Notes: generated by a model from the letters alone, not told the origin. A stretch of DNA of 64,000 bases from Epiperipatus broadwayi (GCA_028023455.1 JAQFVV010000143.1:1402001-1466000), one strand, 5' to 3'; numbered from the stretch's first letter, positions 1-11,247 are shown. A program made the numbers and translations.

Positions 1-1100
1 TCATTAAGATGGCAGATTTATTTTCTTAAAAATTGTAGGGAATTTAATGTTTTTCCTAGGAGTTGTATTATTAATTTTAAAAAGAGTAAAAAGTTGCTTA
101 AAAATAGGAATTTGGTTCTTAATTTACAAACATATATTTTGAATAGTTTTTTTTGAAAGAAAATTGTATTAAATTTTACAAACTTATTTATGAATATAAA
201 AGAAATAGGTATTGTTTAGACAGGATGCAAAATTCTAATTATTCTATTTTAAATTTTTTCATGAGGAAGTTTAGATAAAATAGGTCAAATTTCTATTGTA
301 GGAAGTATGAAAGGAAATTAAAATGGTTGTTTGGAAAAATGAAAAAAAATATTGTAGTGATAGGGGTATGAGGGTAATGTTTCTATTAATAAAATTTTTA
401 ATCTTTCTGATATTAAGTTAAATGATAGAGAATTAGAGATTCTTGGTAAAGGCCTAATTTTGTTCCATTTCATTAAAAAAATATAGTTTTTGGTACAATT
501 TCGTCTATTGAATCTAGTAATTTGAGTGATGAGCAGAAAGTTGGCATTCAATTGGTTTTAAGTAAAAGCTTAAAAAGGAAAGAAAAATTTGTTAATCCTG
601 TTGAGGTTAGACATCTTAGAGATGATTAATTGCTAATGATGTGATCATTTCTCATGAAGACAAAGCTGGTCGGTTTGCCATTATGAAAGAAGATGAGTTC
701 AGGGAGAAAATGGATAGAGAATTAAATAATGGTAACTTACTTTTGTGATAACTAGCCCACTTGAGGGCAAAAGTAGCTCCAGAAGGCCTTCAGGAACAAA
801 GTAGGATAAGACAGTACTTATCAGTTTTGCCAATTTCTGGGTAGTGAGGATTTGAATGTTTTTTCAATCTTATTTTACCCTTTAATCAAGATAGCTAGAT
901 ACCCATTTATTAACCAATATTAGATGATTATTATGAATGAACTACCAGAGAAAAAATTTCTAAGTCTTATGAATCTCATGTTGTAGTTTATTGTAGACAA
1001 ATGTATTATCTTTGCATTATGAGATAAATAATTTTAAAAGATGCAGGTTTTAAGATTTCCCCAGGTGATAACATTGATCAGCTCAACCATGATTGTTTTG
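1..1100 (+). pseudogene. Decayed Penelope-like element, N-terminal RT region
   Basis: Two translated islands resemble the region ahead of the RT core in Penelope-like elements. At about 391-470 the plus strand reads an island containing NLSDIKLNDRELEILGKGL, the usual 'leucine-rich, then KGL' block. At 632-739 another frame reads an island containing DKAGRFAIMKEDEFREKM, which matches the 'DKGG.VVM...Y..KM' block. The islands lie in different frames and stop codons separate them, so the copy is dead. From about 740 to 1100 coding similarity fades and no catalytic RT motif is visible. In a live PLE this protein is a reverse transcriptase with a C-terminal GIY-YIG endonuclease. The left edge lies outside the window. 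Confidence is moderate because the blocks are short and eroded. Confidence 0.5.
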
Positions 1101-2540
1101 CTTAGCATGTTTATTATATCATCATTAATAACATTTGAAGAAAGCTTTTAAGATTCCATGAATTTTCTATGGTTTAAACCTAAGATGTATTTTATACTAC
1201 TATTGGGAACAAAATAATGACTAGTAGTTTTTACGTTGTCATATAAAACTAAGCAATAATGCTTAATGTTTTTTTTTATTTCTGATCTTTACATTCTTTA
1301 TTACCACAATCATAAAAAATAAGTTATTGAGCAAAAATTAATGAAATAATACTGGATGATTTTTAGGATCATCAAAACAATATTTTATTTATAGTAAATT
1401 TAAAAAGTCGAAAGTACGTGGGTGTGGAATAATAATAAATCCTGAATCAAAGTATTATAAAATATCTAGAATTAAATGTTGAACAATGTTCAGCTTATGT
1501 TTTAATTTGACTGTTTTATTTAGTCTACATGAGAAATTTGTTGTAATCAGGAAAAAAAAAAAGAAGCTAATAAAGTTTATTTTTAAAATTACAAATTAAA
1601 ATTGTGTGAAATTAATATAATAGTTCAAGATTAGACATTGGGATTGTGTATGTATATATAAGTTTCTTATTTAAAGTGAAAGTAACATTCGTTTTCTTAT
1701 GATTTGTGTCACTTGAAAAGAATATTTCTTTTATCATTTGATACAATTGTGAAACATTTTTTGCATGCCCACTCAATTTATCATATTTTATTTGAAATAA
1801 TGTGTTTCACCTTGAAAACTAAGTAGGTTGTTTAGTAGTCAATATTTTATTGCACGTAAATCTAAAAAAAAAATATTTGTCTTGGAGAGAATGTAATTAT
1901 AAAATTTATTTCTTTAAAATTAAAATAAAGTTATAATTGCTGTCATTTAAAAACAGTTATAGGTTTTATTTGTTTTATTAACATTCTTAATTTTAATGGC
2001 ATTCAAGACTTGCATTTAATTTTTAAATTCTGAATGAGTTTTATGTATATTTAAAAATCTATTTAAATGCATTATGGAAATTATTTAAATTTTATATAAG
2101 CTTTAAGATTTTATATTTTTAAGTTATCAACAGTTTTTAATTTTTTATTTAGGAGAATATATATATGTACTTAATAATATTTTTATTTTATAGGATCCTT
2201 TCTTCTCCCTTCCTCTCTTGACCTTATAGCTGCATATGTGTCAGTTTATGCATCTAATAGTATATTTTATTGGATTAATTTTATCCAATATATGTTAAGA
2301 TGATTCAAGTAGTTTTGCTAATGTTAATTACACCCCCAATCATTTTAATTCATGTGATTTAATTTTTTAATATTAATTTCAACATTGAACTTATTATCTA
2401 TTAGAAGAAGAATTTCACATTATTGTATACACGTGTGATGATTTATTTAATCATATTAACAGTTTCTTGGAAAATCAAGATATATAATCACAACTATTCT
2501 ATTCAATTGTTCAAACTAAATATTTTTTTATCTGTCTTGA
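1101..2540. other. AT-rich spacer
   Basis: No ORF with a recognisable protein was seen. The stretch is A/T runs and short simple repeats, and no splice-bounded exon could be supported. Confidence 0.5.
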
Positions 2541-2619
2541 GTTGAGAATTGATTATGATCTTTTAAAATTATCCAGACTTACTTTAGCTATGCCTATTTT
2601 TTCTTTTTCCCTCTTTTTC

Positions 2620-2885
2620 TTTCACAATTCATTGATTTCACTATCAAGATATACACATTGGTGGAAAAAAAAAACCACAAACACAATACAAATATATTTT
2701 TCCACATTCACATGGTATTTCATAGATGCAGTTTTTTTTTTTTTCAGCATTTCAAGTTTAGGCTTTGTATATGTTAGAATTCCCCATAGTGTGGTATGGC
2801 TCTGGAAAGCTGTTCTGATGTTATACTGATTGCAGATTTTCCTTAATTTGTCTGCTATTTTTGGAATGTATGGGTACACTACAGT
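2620..2885 (-). pseudogene. PLE remnant, C-terminal RT/endonuclease linker, sense on minus strand
   Basis: The minus strand reads YPYIPKIADKLRKICNQYNI and then a lysine-rich linker. It parallels the fuller PLE at 32188-32370 almost base for base, including the oligo-T tract and the block at 2747-2830. This is the segment between RT and the GIY-YIG endonuclease. Only the start of the endonuclease region survives and it is degraded. The segment is joined head-on to an oppositely oriented piece at 2886-3345, which carries the part of the same protein that should come just before it. The frame is interrupted, so it is not functional. Confidence 0.8.
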
Positions 2886-3345
2886 ACCAAAACACATCAA
2901 CAACATATCCCCTTCAATTAAATTCACAGTAGAATCATAAGAAGAACAAAAATTGGCATTCTTAATGTTCTTATGACAAGACTCCCTCATGACAATATCA
3001 AAACTACAGTTTACCAAAAACCTACACATACAGGAAAATGTTTAGCCTATACATCCAATCACATCAAAAACACAAATCATGAAGTTATACTATCACTATG
3101 GAACAGAGCAAAAGAAATTTGTTCAGAAACCAGTGACTTAAAAAAAGAAAAGATCTATATAGAACAAACACTTATGAAAAATGGTTATCCATCAGCTGTT
3201 ATTAAAAAAACATTAAATAGACAACAAAAAGAACCATCAAGTCTTGCGTTGTTAGCCGATCTTAAAAAAACATTAAATAGACAACAAAAAGAACCATCAA
3301 GAGAAAAGACAATTATTGGTACTGTTCTGATCTATATGTAATTTT
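2886..3345 (+). pseudogene. PLE remnant, inverted 5' segment of RT
   Basis: The plus strand encodes the thumb-proximal part of a PLE RT. It starts near a KHINNISPSIKFT block, continues through a block with TVYQKPTHTGKCLAYTSNH, and ends at KTIIGTV. The fuller PLE at 32265-33005 has the same blocks in the same order. The upstream half of this piece is broken by frameshifts; an open stretch remains at 2973-3341. Bases from about 3200 to 3300 contain an exact in-frame 60-bp tandem duplication (20 codons) that the other PLE copy lacks. The orientation is opposite to the adjoining 2620-2885 segment. Confidence 0.8.
3202..3301 (+). repeat. 60-bp tandem duplication inside PLE ORF
   Basis: The bases from about 3202 to 3241 recur exactly 60 bp downstream (3262-3301), separated by 20 bp of unrelated sequence. 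The duplication keeps the frame. Confidence 0.85.
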
Positions 3346-4475
3346 TTATGAAGTCAAGAAATAATATAAACTTCTCCAGAAAATCAAATACTACTTTTAT
3401 ATTTCTTAATAAATTATTTAAAGTAACACCCTTCCTCCATGTTATTTTATTATTCATAAACAAATCATAATTTTTTTAAAAAACTTTATAAAAAGTCAAT
3501 CTTTAAAAGGCAAAGAAATAAAGTCATATTTTTTTTTATCTTCACATTTTTAAAATTATTATTATTAGTATTATACTTTCTATTAAACAAAATACTCTTA
3601 ATTAATTTATCAGAATAGCCAACACTAATTTTATAAAACTATCTTTTTTTCAAACAAAGCAATCCTTTTATAACTATTTTTTTTATTGTAAATATAAATT
3701 ATTATTTTTTTATCACATGAAATCAATTTGTAAAGACTGATACCTATGAAATTTAATTTGCCACATTTATAAATTCAAATGTAAATTTAAAATTAGAAAA
3801 ATAAAAATGTAATTTCAAGTTAAATTATTATTATTTTTTTGCATGCCCAATTTTTTAAATTAAAATAATAACCACAAAAGAGTGCAAATGAGGGGGAAAA
3901 CTGAAAATTATTAATAAAATAAAATATTGGTAAATAAGAAAACATACTTTTGAAAAACTTATAGTATTGCTTTCAATTTCGTGTCATATAATTCATTTTG
4001 AAGGATGTATAAGCAATCTGGAATTTTGATTAAATTTATTTCCTATATTAATTATGCTACTAAATTCACATATAATAATATCCATTTAGATATTTTAGAT
4101 AATGAAGATAGAGATTCTGTACTATTCTATTTTTTTAATTTAATAATCAAATGAGAATATATGGAAAGCCTTTGTAGTGTAATAGCAGTACTTTTTCTTA
4201 GCTAAAAGATAATCAAGGTAAATTAGAAGATAAATCCTTGCCACCTGATATTTCATGGGCTTAGTAAGTAATGCTATCTCCTTCACTGCTCACCTATGAA
4301 GGAGAGAAGCCTTTTATCTACACTACTAATATATATATATATAGTAAATAACTAATTTTCTAGTGGCAACTCATGTGTAATACTTCTTTTTGCACTTAAA
4401 TCTTTCAACATTTTTATATACTTAATTAAATTATGTAGGAACCAATAAATTTAATTATTGCAGTGTTTAGATTGT
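3346..4475. other. AT-rich spacer
   Basis: No supported gene was seen. There are A/T runs, a TA microsatellite near 4328-4341 and scattered stops in all frames. Confidence 0.5.
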
Positions 4476-4792
4476 AATTATATAGAAGGTAATCATCCCA
4501 TCTCACTAGTACTATTAAACAGTGATATTAAAACTGCAAGGATACTCTTGCCTCAGTCACAAGAGGGACTTTGAGAAAATAAGAATGGCCATTTTATTTT
4601 CAAACTCACATGCACTTATATGAGCCAATTGTAAGTATCTAGAAGTGAGAGTGTAAATGTATGTCATTCAATTTAAATTCATTTCTTTTTTTAATAATCT
4701 TATTAGCCTTTGTGAAATATTATAATCCTGCACTTTTAATACCACTGTTTAACAGTGCTAATGAGAAGAGATGATTACATTCTATATAATTA
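4476..4792. mobile_element. MITE-like inverted-repeat element, about 320 bp
   Basis: The bases at 4476-4544 are the imperfect reverse complement of 4723-4792 (roughly 69-70 bp arms), starting at AATTATATAGAAGGTAATC and ending at ATTACATTCTATATAATT. The roughly 180-bp interior has no ORF. Length and structure fit a non-autonomous DNA element. The flanks are too AT-rich to fix a target duplication. Confidence 0.6.
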
Positions 4793-6335
4793 ATTAAAGT
4801 ATATATACAGATGTATTAAATATTTTTAATGTGAATTGAAATAAACAAAGTTGATTTGAGTTATAACATATATGTTATTATTTTAACTATAAATAATCAG
4901 CCGACTAAGAGCATAATAATTTGTTAATTTTAATTCCTTCACCTATAAAATTACTTTTTGAATTTTCAATATTGCATGAATTGCTTTTGTAATTTTTAAA
5001 ACTGCATAATGTGTATTAGAAAGTTTAATTACTATCTGAGATTGTTGTTTCTTTAAAATATTTCTAGTGAATATTTTATGCTTTCAAGAATGATTATTCT
5101 TAATTTATTAAGTAGTGAAAAGTTATGAAAAGAAAATGTAATAAAAACGTGCCAAATTTTTGCTCATATGAGTGAGAATAAAATGTTTGCTTTTGTATCT
5201 GATTGTTCTAAGATGCATTTCAAGATATCCAATAACATTTTACAACTGCTTACACATAGATAATTGACAATTATAAGATGTAGGTTTTTATAGCATTGTA
5301 AATATCTTGAATAATAATGCTTTTGAAATAGAACATTCATATTCCTAAGAATATTGTTTAAATGAGTTGATATTTTTTTAGTGAGTTTATATGTATGTAT
5401 TTGTCTATGAATGATCATTTGTATTTATGAGAGATAGTGACTTGCAATATGTGATATATAATTCTGAGCACAATTACACATTGGTGTAGCTAAGTTTTTT
5501 AGATTTGAAATATGTTTTTTAGTATTTTCTGAAATATTTATAGATTTTACATTGTATTTTTACAATGATTATTATTTTGAATTAGTTTGAGATATTTACA
5601 CTATCTGGGTTTTTTCTGCTCTTCATTAATTATTTGCTTCAGTTTGTAATATGCTGTGTATTAAAAGCAGATGTATTTACATTGCTATAAAATTTGTTGC
5701 AATTGATAGCTTTGAAACTGGATACAAAATGCACAATTGAGCCTAATATAGTTTCTTTTAATGTGTATGAGAATAGAGTTCAAATTTTTGATAAAGTTTA
5801 TCACTTAACTTGAAAATTCAAATAATCTAAGAAAGCTGTGAAAAAGATTCTAGTCACTGCTGAAAAATACAAGGTTTTTTTTTTCAAGAAGAAAAATAAA
5901 TGTGTTAGAGATTTTGTTCTTGCATTTTTTAAAAAAGAGATAAGTATCTGGTTGATATAGATGTTATGAAAATGTTTGACAATTTTACATTGTTTATTTC
6001 TTAATGAAGTTGGCAGACTTCTAAATGAAAAGTTAACTATTATTATAACTCATGGTTACATAGAAATTGTCAACAAAAATTGTAAAAAGAAGCACACATA
6101 AAATAAAATACTGTGGCAATATAAGTAGTTGTTAGCTGGTATGTTATAATATTTATTGTTATAATTTTAAGCAAATTTATTATTTGAATTTAATTAACAA
6201 ACAATCATCTGTTAATTAAATATAATTACCTCTTGGGTGAGACTTTTATTAAGTTTATAGTTTGGAATAACATTAATGTATTTACACAATAACTATAGAT
6301 GATAAAGAATTGTTTAATTTTGTGTCTATAAATAT
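4793..6335. other. AT-rich spacer
   Basis: No supported gene. An open minus-strand frame at 5164-5418 has no recognisable domain and base composition like its surroundings, so it is not called. Confidence 0.5.
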
Positions 6336-6953
6336 ATGCATCATCATTCTCATCATTTTCAATCATTATTAATCCACTGCAAGATGAAGTTCTCTCCAAG
6401 TTCAGTTGATCTTTTCCAATCTATAGCCTCTCTTCTCCACAGCACCCCATGCACACTTTTTATTTCACATCCATCTATTATCATCTCTTTAAGCAATATG
6501 TCCATCCCAACTCCACTTTTATCTTTCAATGTCAGTAACATTTGTTCTTTCTCTTACCCATGTATTTCATTTTTGATCTCTGCTTGTTACTCCTAACATG
6601 CATCTCTCCATAATTCAATGAGTAGACTGAAATTTCTGTACTTCTGTTAAATGTCCAAGTCTCAGACTCATAAGTAAGAGCTGGTAAAACACATTCATTA
6701 AAATCCTTCATTTTCAAATACACAGATATATTTTCTTTTAATATAAAAGTTATTTCTACCCATACCACTTCAAACAAGTTTAATTTTATGATTACTTTCA
6801 TTCATTATGTGTTCATCTGTAGTAATAATCTGACCAACATATGGGTAGTTGTTAACTTGTAACTCATCATTATCAATCTTTATTTTCAACTTTTAAGAAA
6901 ATACATTGAACATTATTTTAGTCTTTTTAACATTTACCTTTAATCCTACTTAT
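6336..6953 (-). pseudogene. RTE-type non-LTR retrotransposon, C-terminal part
   Basis: The minus strand encodes the tail of an RTE-clade ORF2. At about 6905-6950 it reads VGLKVNVKKTKIMFN. Then comes a block containing DELQVNNYPYVGQIIT, then LPALTYESETWTFN (around 6660-6700), and finally a KWSWDGHIA-type block near 6390-6460. This order is diagnostic of the post-catalytic region of RTE/BovB-like RTs. Stops and frameshifts interrupt it. The catalytic half of the same copy lies at 9592-10330, displaced by the 2.6-kb insertion at 6965-9580. Confidence 0.85.
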
Positions 6954-6964
6954 TATTTTCATTT
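6954..6964. repeat. Target-site duplication, left copy
   Basis: TATTTTCATTT is present here and again at 9581-9591, bracketing the insertion. Removing the insertion and one copy restores collinearity of the RTE coding blocks apart from one small frameshift. Confidence 0.85.
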
Positions 6965-8513
6965 GACAATAGCAAACTCTCCATACAGTAGTGCCTTTGT
7001 TAATGAAACAGTAAGATTCGTATTCGAATCTTAAGTTTCACCTTTTTCTGTCATCTCTCACTGACCGGTCTATCCTGCCCAAATTTAAACTTTTTGATAT
7101 CGAATTGTGTGTGTAACAATATTAAAAATGTATAAATATATGTAGAATTCAGCATAAACACGCACACATTTCGATCTCAAATTAAATGCAATAAATAGGG
7201 ATAAAATAATATAATTTAGATTTCTTTTAGTTATATAATTTTGTATAATTTTAATCATTTATTTTGGATTATAAAGTTCGTATTTATTGCGTTGTTTAAA
7301 TTTCATTTAATAATAATTCTAAAAATATCTGATGTAATATTTAATTAAAAGTTAAAATAATCTTATGTTCCCTTTTTGTTTTTGAAATTTAAAAGCATCG
7401 GTCAGTGATAGATAATAGATTAATTAAAGAAAAATTCCCCAAAAATGTAATTAGTAAATGTAAAATGTAAACAATAGAACGGCAGCTTTCTTTAATTAAA
7501 AACCAACTAAATGCATTGATTATCCTCAGGGCAGATTAAGTAGAACCTAAAAATATCTTAACAAAAATGTGAAAGATCAAGATAAGAAAAGAGGCCATCT
7601 TAGACTTGCTGGAGACATTCACTTAAATTTTAGCTTTGCTCTCGATCACTGAGAGACTCCAAAAATAATAAAAATAATTTGTTCCTGCCAAAGTATGACT
7701 GAGTAAAGCACCTAGATTATTCTCCATCGGGAGATGGCCTATTGTTGAACTTTCCATTGCCCATCATAAATTCACCATGAAGATCTGCTGCCTGAAATAA
7801 ATGAGAAAGCTGCTGCTGCTGTGAAAGTAAAATGAAACGTCTAAATACCAGAAAGAATTGCCACTCATGAACTATTTGCTACTTAACCAATGGACTCGGA
7901 AAACTTCTTATAAAACAGGTACCTGTCTGTGTTCAAACTCTAGAGTACTCTAATAATATGCTATAGCTTTTCTTCATACTACTTATCTAAATTATAAAAT
8001 GTAAAACTACAATTTGTATAACTAAAATTGAATAATTAATTCAATGTGTAAATTTCTTTACTAATCTAGCTTACCTCATTCTATCTTGGGTGCGTATTTT
8101 TAAAATCTACATTTTATCTATATTTATTATCTAATTATTGCATGCTCACATTTGTCTCTATTTTCAAAGTTTAAATCTATGATCGTTTGAAACAGTGAAT
8201 GCGTGTCACATTTTCATTAATATGTATTTTCCTAAATAACTTAACTTCCATATAAATCGACACGCATTCAATGACATCATTTATTGTAATGCAGGGGTCT
8301 ACTACTTCGCAAATGGCTGACGTATTAGTTACAATAATTCCCAATTTATATCTGTTTTGTATTTATTAAATCATCATGAATAATTCCAGAAAATTACATT
8401 TCTTTGAGAGTCACCAACATTCTTTAGTAAATGTTGATAATGTAGGGCCGAATTAGAAATCTATTTAAATCTCATCCTAATCGTTTGTACATTATACATG
8501 TGTTACATTTTAG

Positions 8514-8691
8514 AGACGCGATGACCCATTCTGCCGTGAAATTTCTGGGCATAATGGGTGCTCCCGTGGGATTTGACAATGTTATGCAGCCAGCCGGCAA
8601 ACTGCGATATGGACCACTTGTCCCTGGTTATGCTTATGTGACACCTTACTTCATCGGGCCGATGGCAGAGACCAGCCCGACATTCTTATAA
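8514..8691 (+). CDS. Candidate terminal coding exon, protein unrecognised
   Basis: A 59-codon open segment follows a good splice acceptor (TTACATTTTAG at 8503-8513). The exon would begin with the last base of a codon. The peptide is well balanced in composition: it contains HSAVKFLGIMGAPVGFDN, then a Gly/Pro/Tyr-rich part with LVPGYAYVTPYFIGPM, and ends in SPTFL before a TAA stop. Local GC is clearly higher than its surroundings. A possible AATAAA signal lies at 8830-8835. No family is recognised. The last three residues (T-F-L) fit a class I PDZ ligand, which is only suggestive. Upstream exons were not found with confidence. It lies within the 2.6-kb insertion, so it may be captured host sequence or part of the element. 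Confidence 0.4.
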
Positions 8692-8840
8692 ACTCATTCA
8701 CGGCATTGCAGTTTCAATATACTGCCATTCCATATCGCCTTCCTAAAGCGTACCACGTGTTCCTTTACTTAGTTTTATTATTCTAAACATATCACTCCGC
8801 CTCTGCATTATCTGCATAATTCACTCTCAAATAAATGTTT
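8692..8840 (+). other. Possible 3' untranslated region with poly(A) signal
   Basis: The sequence after the TAA stop has mixed composition and reaches AATAAA at 8830-8835, a reasonable polyadenylation signal for the exon at 8514-8691. There is no transcript evidence. Confidence 0.25.
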
Positions 8841-9004
8841 GCCCTTAGTTATAAATAAATATTTTAATTAAATAAATATATGTCTGCCATTACTCTTATA
8901 ACCCATACTTTAGACTCTTGCATTGCAAAGGTATAAATCCCTCCAGGCATGCATTAGAAATACTAACTGAGAATTTTAGGTAGCTAGATTACGCCTTCAA
9001 ATAA

Positions 9005-9135
9005 ATGTATTCCTTTTGTAAACATTACAGTATCGGAAATACCGCTACTGAAATCCTCAATATAAAATAATGTCTAAATAAATAAATGTATTCTTTAAAA
9101 TATAATCATGTCGCAAATCCCGCTACTGAAGCTGT
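9005..9135. repeat. Short degenerate tandem repeat
   Basis: Two related units of roughly 70-90 bp share AAATAAATGTATTC and a CGCTACTGAA block (about 9055 and 9120). They are imperfect and their function is unknown. Confidence 0.4.
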
Positions 9136-9271
9136 TAGTCCATAAAATATTATTAGATTGTTTTATTAAAATGTATTAATAAATAATTTTAAACTATACA
9201 TCTGCAGTTACGTTTCATTTATTCGATACCCATTCTATATACTATTTCCTCGATTATGTAAATATGAATGT

Positions 9272-9493
9272 TTAATTAATATTAGTTTGATTATTGGCTA
9301 ACTCGAGAATAAAATCATGAGTCTCTTGCATATCCCTGACCACCGTGCCTAAGGAAATATTTACTAATGTCGCATCAGATGCGTTGTTTTGTGGATTGTA
9401 TTGTGGAACCGATAAACTATGTTCGAACTCAGTACCACGGGTGGCTTCGCTACTCGATGGTGCTGCTGTTCTGTATGGTGGTCGAATTCTGCA
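9272..9493 (-). CDS. Candidate antisense coding segment, unrecognised
   Basis: The minus strand is open for 74 codons ending in TAA (plus 9272-9274), with no ATG at its upstream edge. That would fit an internal-start or terminal exon; candidate AG acceptors lie just upstream (plus about 9488-9495). The peptide is Ser/Asn/Gln-rich early on, then contains VNISLGTVVRDMQETHDFI, with mixed polar and hydrophobic spacing unlike random AT-rich translation. The plus-strand frame over the same bases (9367-9615) looks like a shadow. With the exon at 8514-8691 it would form a tail-to-tail pair. The segment could instead be a gag-like fragment of a retroelement. Confidence 0.3.
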   Translation of the reverse strand, partial: CRIRPPYRTAAPSSSEATRGTEFEHSLSVPQYNPQNNASDATLVNISLGTVVRDMQETHDFILELANNQTNIN

Positions 9494-9580
9494 CTATGTT
9501 TACGAGTCACACGTTTTCTGACCATTACATTATTAACAGCTTGTGTAAGTCTAAGAAATGGCGTACATGTGATATTTTGA

Positions 9581-9591
9581 TATTTTCATTT
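9581..9591. repeat. Target-site duplication, right copy
   Basis: TATTTTCATTT, identical to 6954-6964. Confidence 0.85.
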
Positions 9592-10330
9592 ATTAATTCT
9601 TGCAACATTTTCTGAAACTTTAAAGCATTATTTTCAAAAACAACTACATCGTCTGCAAAATCTAGATGACTTGAATAATTTCCATTTACTTTTATTTCTT
9701 TAGCTTCCCTTTAATCCACAAAATACTTTTTATAACACTGCTGTAAAAGGTTTTGTAGATATGAAGTCAACATCTCATACACCCTTATCAATGTTAATCT
9801 TTTTAGTATCATTATGTAATATAATTATTGCCGTTGCATTTTTATATAAATTCTTCACAATATAACAATGTCCTGAGTCTATACCTTAATGATCCAATGC
9901 TTTAATCACCTAAGAAACCCTTATAGAATCAAATGCCTTTTCATAATCTACAAATCCAAAGTATAATGGCAACTCATATTCATTGTTTCTTTCTATAACT
10001 TCTCTCAATATATGGATATGATCCACTGTATTCAAACTACTTTTAAATCAGCTTGTTCTTTGGGTTGGTTGAAATCCAAAGTTTAGAGCAGATGAGTTGT
10101 AATTATCTTGATAAATTTTTTTATATAAAACTGATAAAAGACTAATAGCTCTGTAATTTCTAATATTTTCTTTATCATCTTTTTAAAATATTAATATTGA
10201 TATATACATCACCTGAATAATATTTTAAGAAGTCAGTGACTTTTTTAATCTCATTTTTTTCTGAAATTAAGAATGTTAGCATGAAACAATTCAACAATAT
10301 TATTTGTAATATCAGTTTCTAATAAAGATG
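9592..10330 (-). pseudogene. RTE-type non-LTR retrotransposon, RT catalytic part
   Basis: The minus strand shows RTE reverse transcriptase motifs in order. A YRAISLL-like block lies near 10140-10165 and a GFQPT block near 10060-10080. Then come NTVDHIHILREVIER and LYFGFVDYEKAFDSI (about 9925-9990), where the Asp of FVDYEKAFD is the first catalytic aspartate. An INIDKGV block follows near 9790, and a degraded FADD-type block is at about 9640-9665. Stops and frameshifts show it is inactive. It continues into 6336-6953 once the insertion is removed. Endonuclease sequence upstream was not recognised, so this is probably a 5'-truncated copy. Confidence 0.85.
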
Positions 10331-10982
10331 CTTATTTAATATTTAAAAAATACTTGGGGAATGAAAAAATTGGAGAAATAGAAGACAAATACACATTATT
10401 ATAGGAATGTTTTTTTTTACTAATTTTAAAGGAGTTTTAGAATGTTAAGCATTTTTTTTAGTATTTTACTGTTACATGATCCTATCCTTAACATCTTATT
10501 GTCAATGTCAAGAATATAATAATGTAGTTTGCAAAAATAAAATAAAAATGTAAGGTCAACATTTTAATAGAATGTTAAAATAAATTATAAGTTTTCAATA
10601 TCATTTTCATTTAAATTTATCATAGAATTGAAATTTCCACCATTACTTAAATAGAGTTTTTTTTTAAAAAAATGGACACAAAATTTAAATAGGCATACAT
10701 TTTCTTAAATACTCCTGTATATTAATAATTTTTATATTACACTACATAAATATTATTCATTAAGTTAAACACTCCTGTTTTTTTTTTTTTAACTTCAAAT
10801 TCATTTATATAACACAGTGGGTATAATATTACTCAGTAATCTAGATTTGTGTTTTGCAATAATTTAATATATTGTAAACTTGTAAGATTTTTTTTAAGTA
10901 GATTTTTGTTTTACTTTTAAAACTTCTAAAAGCAAATTTTAAAAATAATATTTACTGTGCTCATTAATATTCTATTTGTACA
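10331..10982. other. AT-rich spacer
   Basis: No gene or strong repeat was recognised. There are several A and T homopolymers, for example near 10770. Confidence 0.5.
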
Positions 10983-11247
10983 AATTGTGAATTTACACAG
11001 AGTCAAAACTCTCTATACAGTAGTGTGACTCAGTGCAAGCCAGAGTGATCAATGGATGCAGAAAAGTTTGTGCATAAAATCCCTATCTAATGACTACTCA
11101 TTCAATATCCAACGACTAGTTTCTAGCTTATGGCTTGAACTGAGTGGCGCTACTATATGGAGAGTTTTGCCTTTGTGTAAACAGATTGTGTAAATATAAA
11201 AATGGTTGGTGATCATGTGATATTTAGTGGTTTAATTGTGAATTTAC
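10983..11247 (+). mobile_element. Family B palindromic element with 14-bp target duplication
   Basis: The element spans 10997-11233 and lies between two exact copies of AATTGTGAATTTAC (10983-10996 and 11234-11247). The left half carries the AAAACTCTCTATACAGTAG start and the right half its reverse complement (TATGGAGAGTTTTGCC near 11154), so most of it can fold on itself. It ends in the family 3' sequence GATATTTAGTGGTTT. It is non-coding. Confidence 0.8.

Larger units (their letters stand above)
6965..9580 (+). mobile_element. 2.6-kb insertion with family-B-like ends and exon-like cargo
   Basis: The insertion interrupts the RTE ORF precisely and is flanked by an 11-bp duplication. Its left end (6973-6995) is nearly identical to the start of the family B palindromes (CAAACTCTCCATACAGTAG). 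Its right end (about 9538-9575) matches the 3' end of family B: the AACAGCTTGTGTAAG block, then GAAATGG and a CATGTGAT block. The interior differs from all other family B copies here. It is less AT-rich and contains an exon-like ORF at 8514-8691 and an antisense ORF at 9272-9493. It could be a large, possibly autonomous member, or a copy that picked up host sequence. No transposase, RT or integrase motif was found in it. Confidence 0.7.

Noticed and set aside
2542-2829. 95-codon plus-strand open frame
   Set aside because: It is the antisense shadow of the minus-strand PLE segment, which has the better homology.
6336-6596. 86-codon plus-strand open frame
   Set aside because: It lies antisense to the RTE C-terminal remnant and has no domain of its own.
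9367-9615. 82-codon plus-strand open frame, Cys- and Met-rich
   Set aside because: The minus-strand frame over the same bases is more protein-like; this one runs past the insertion boundary into the RTE.
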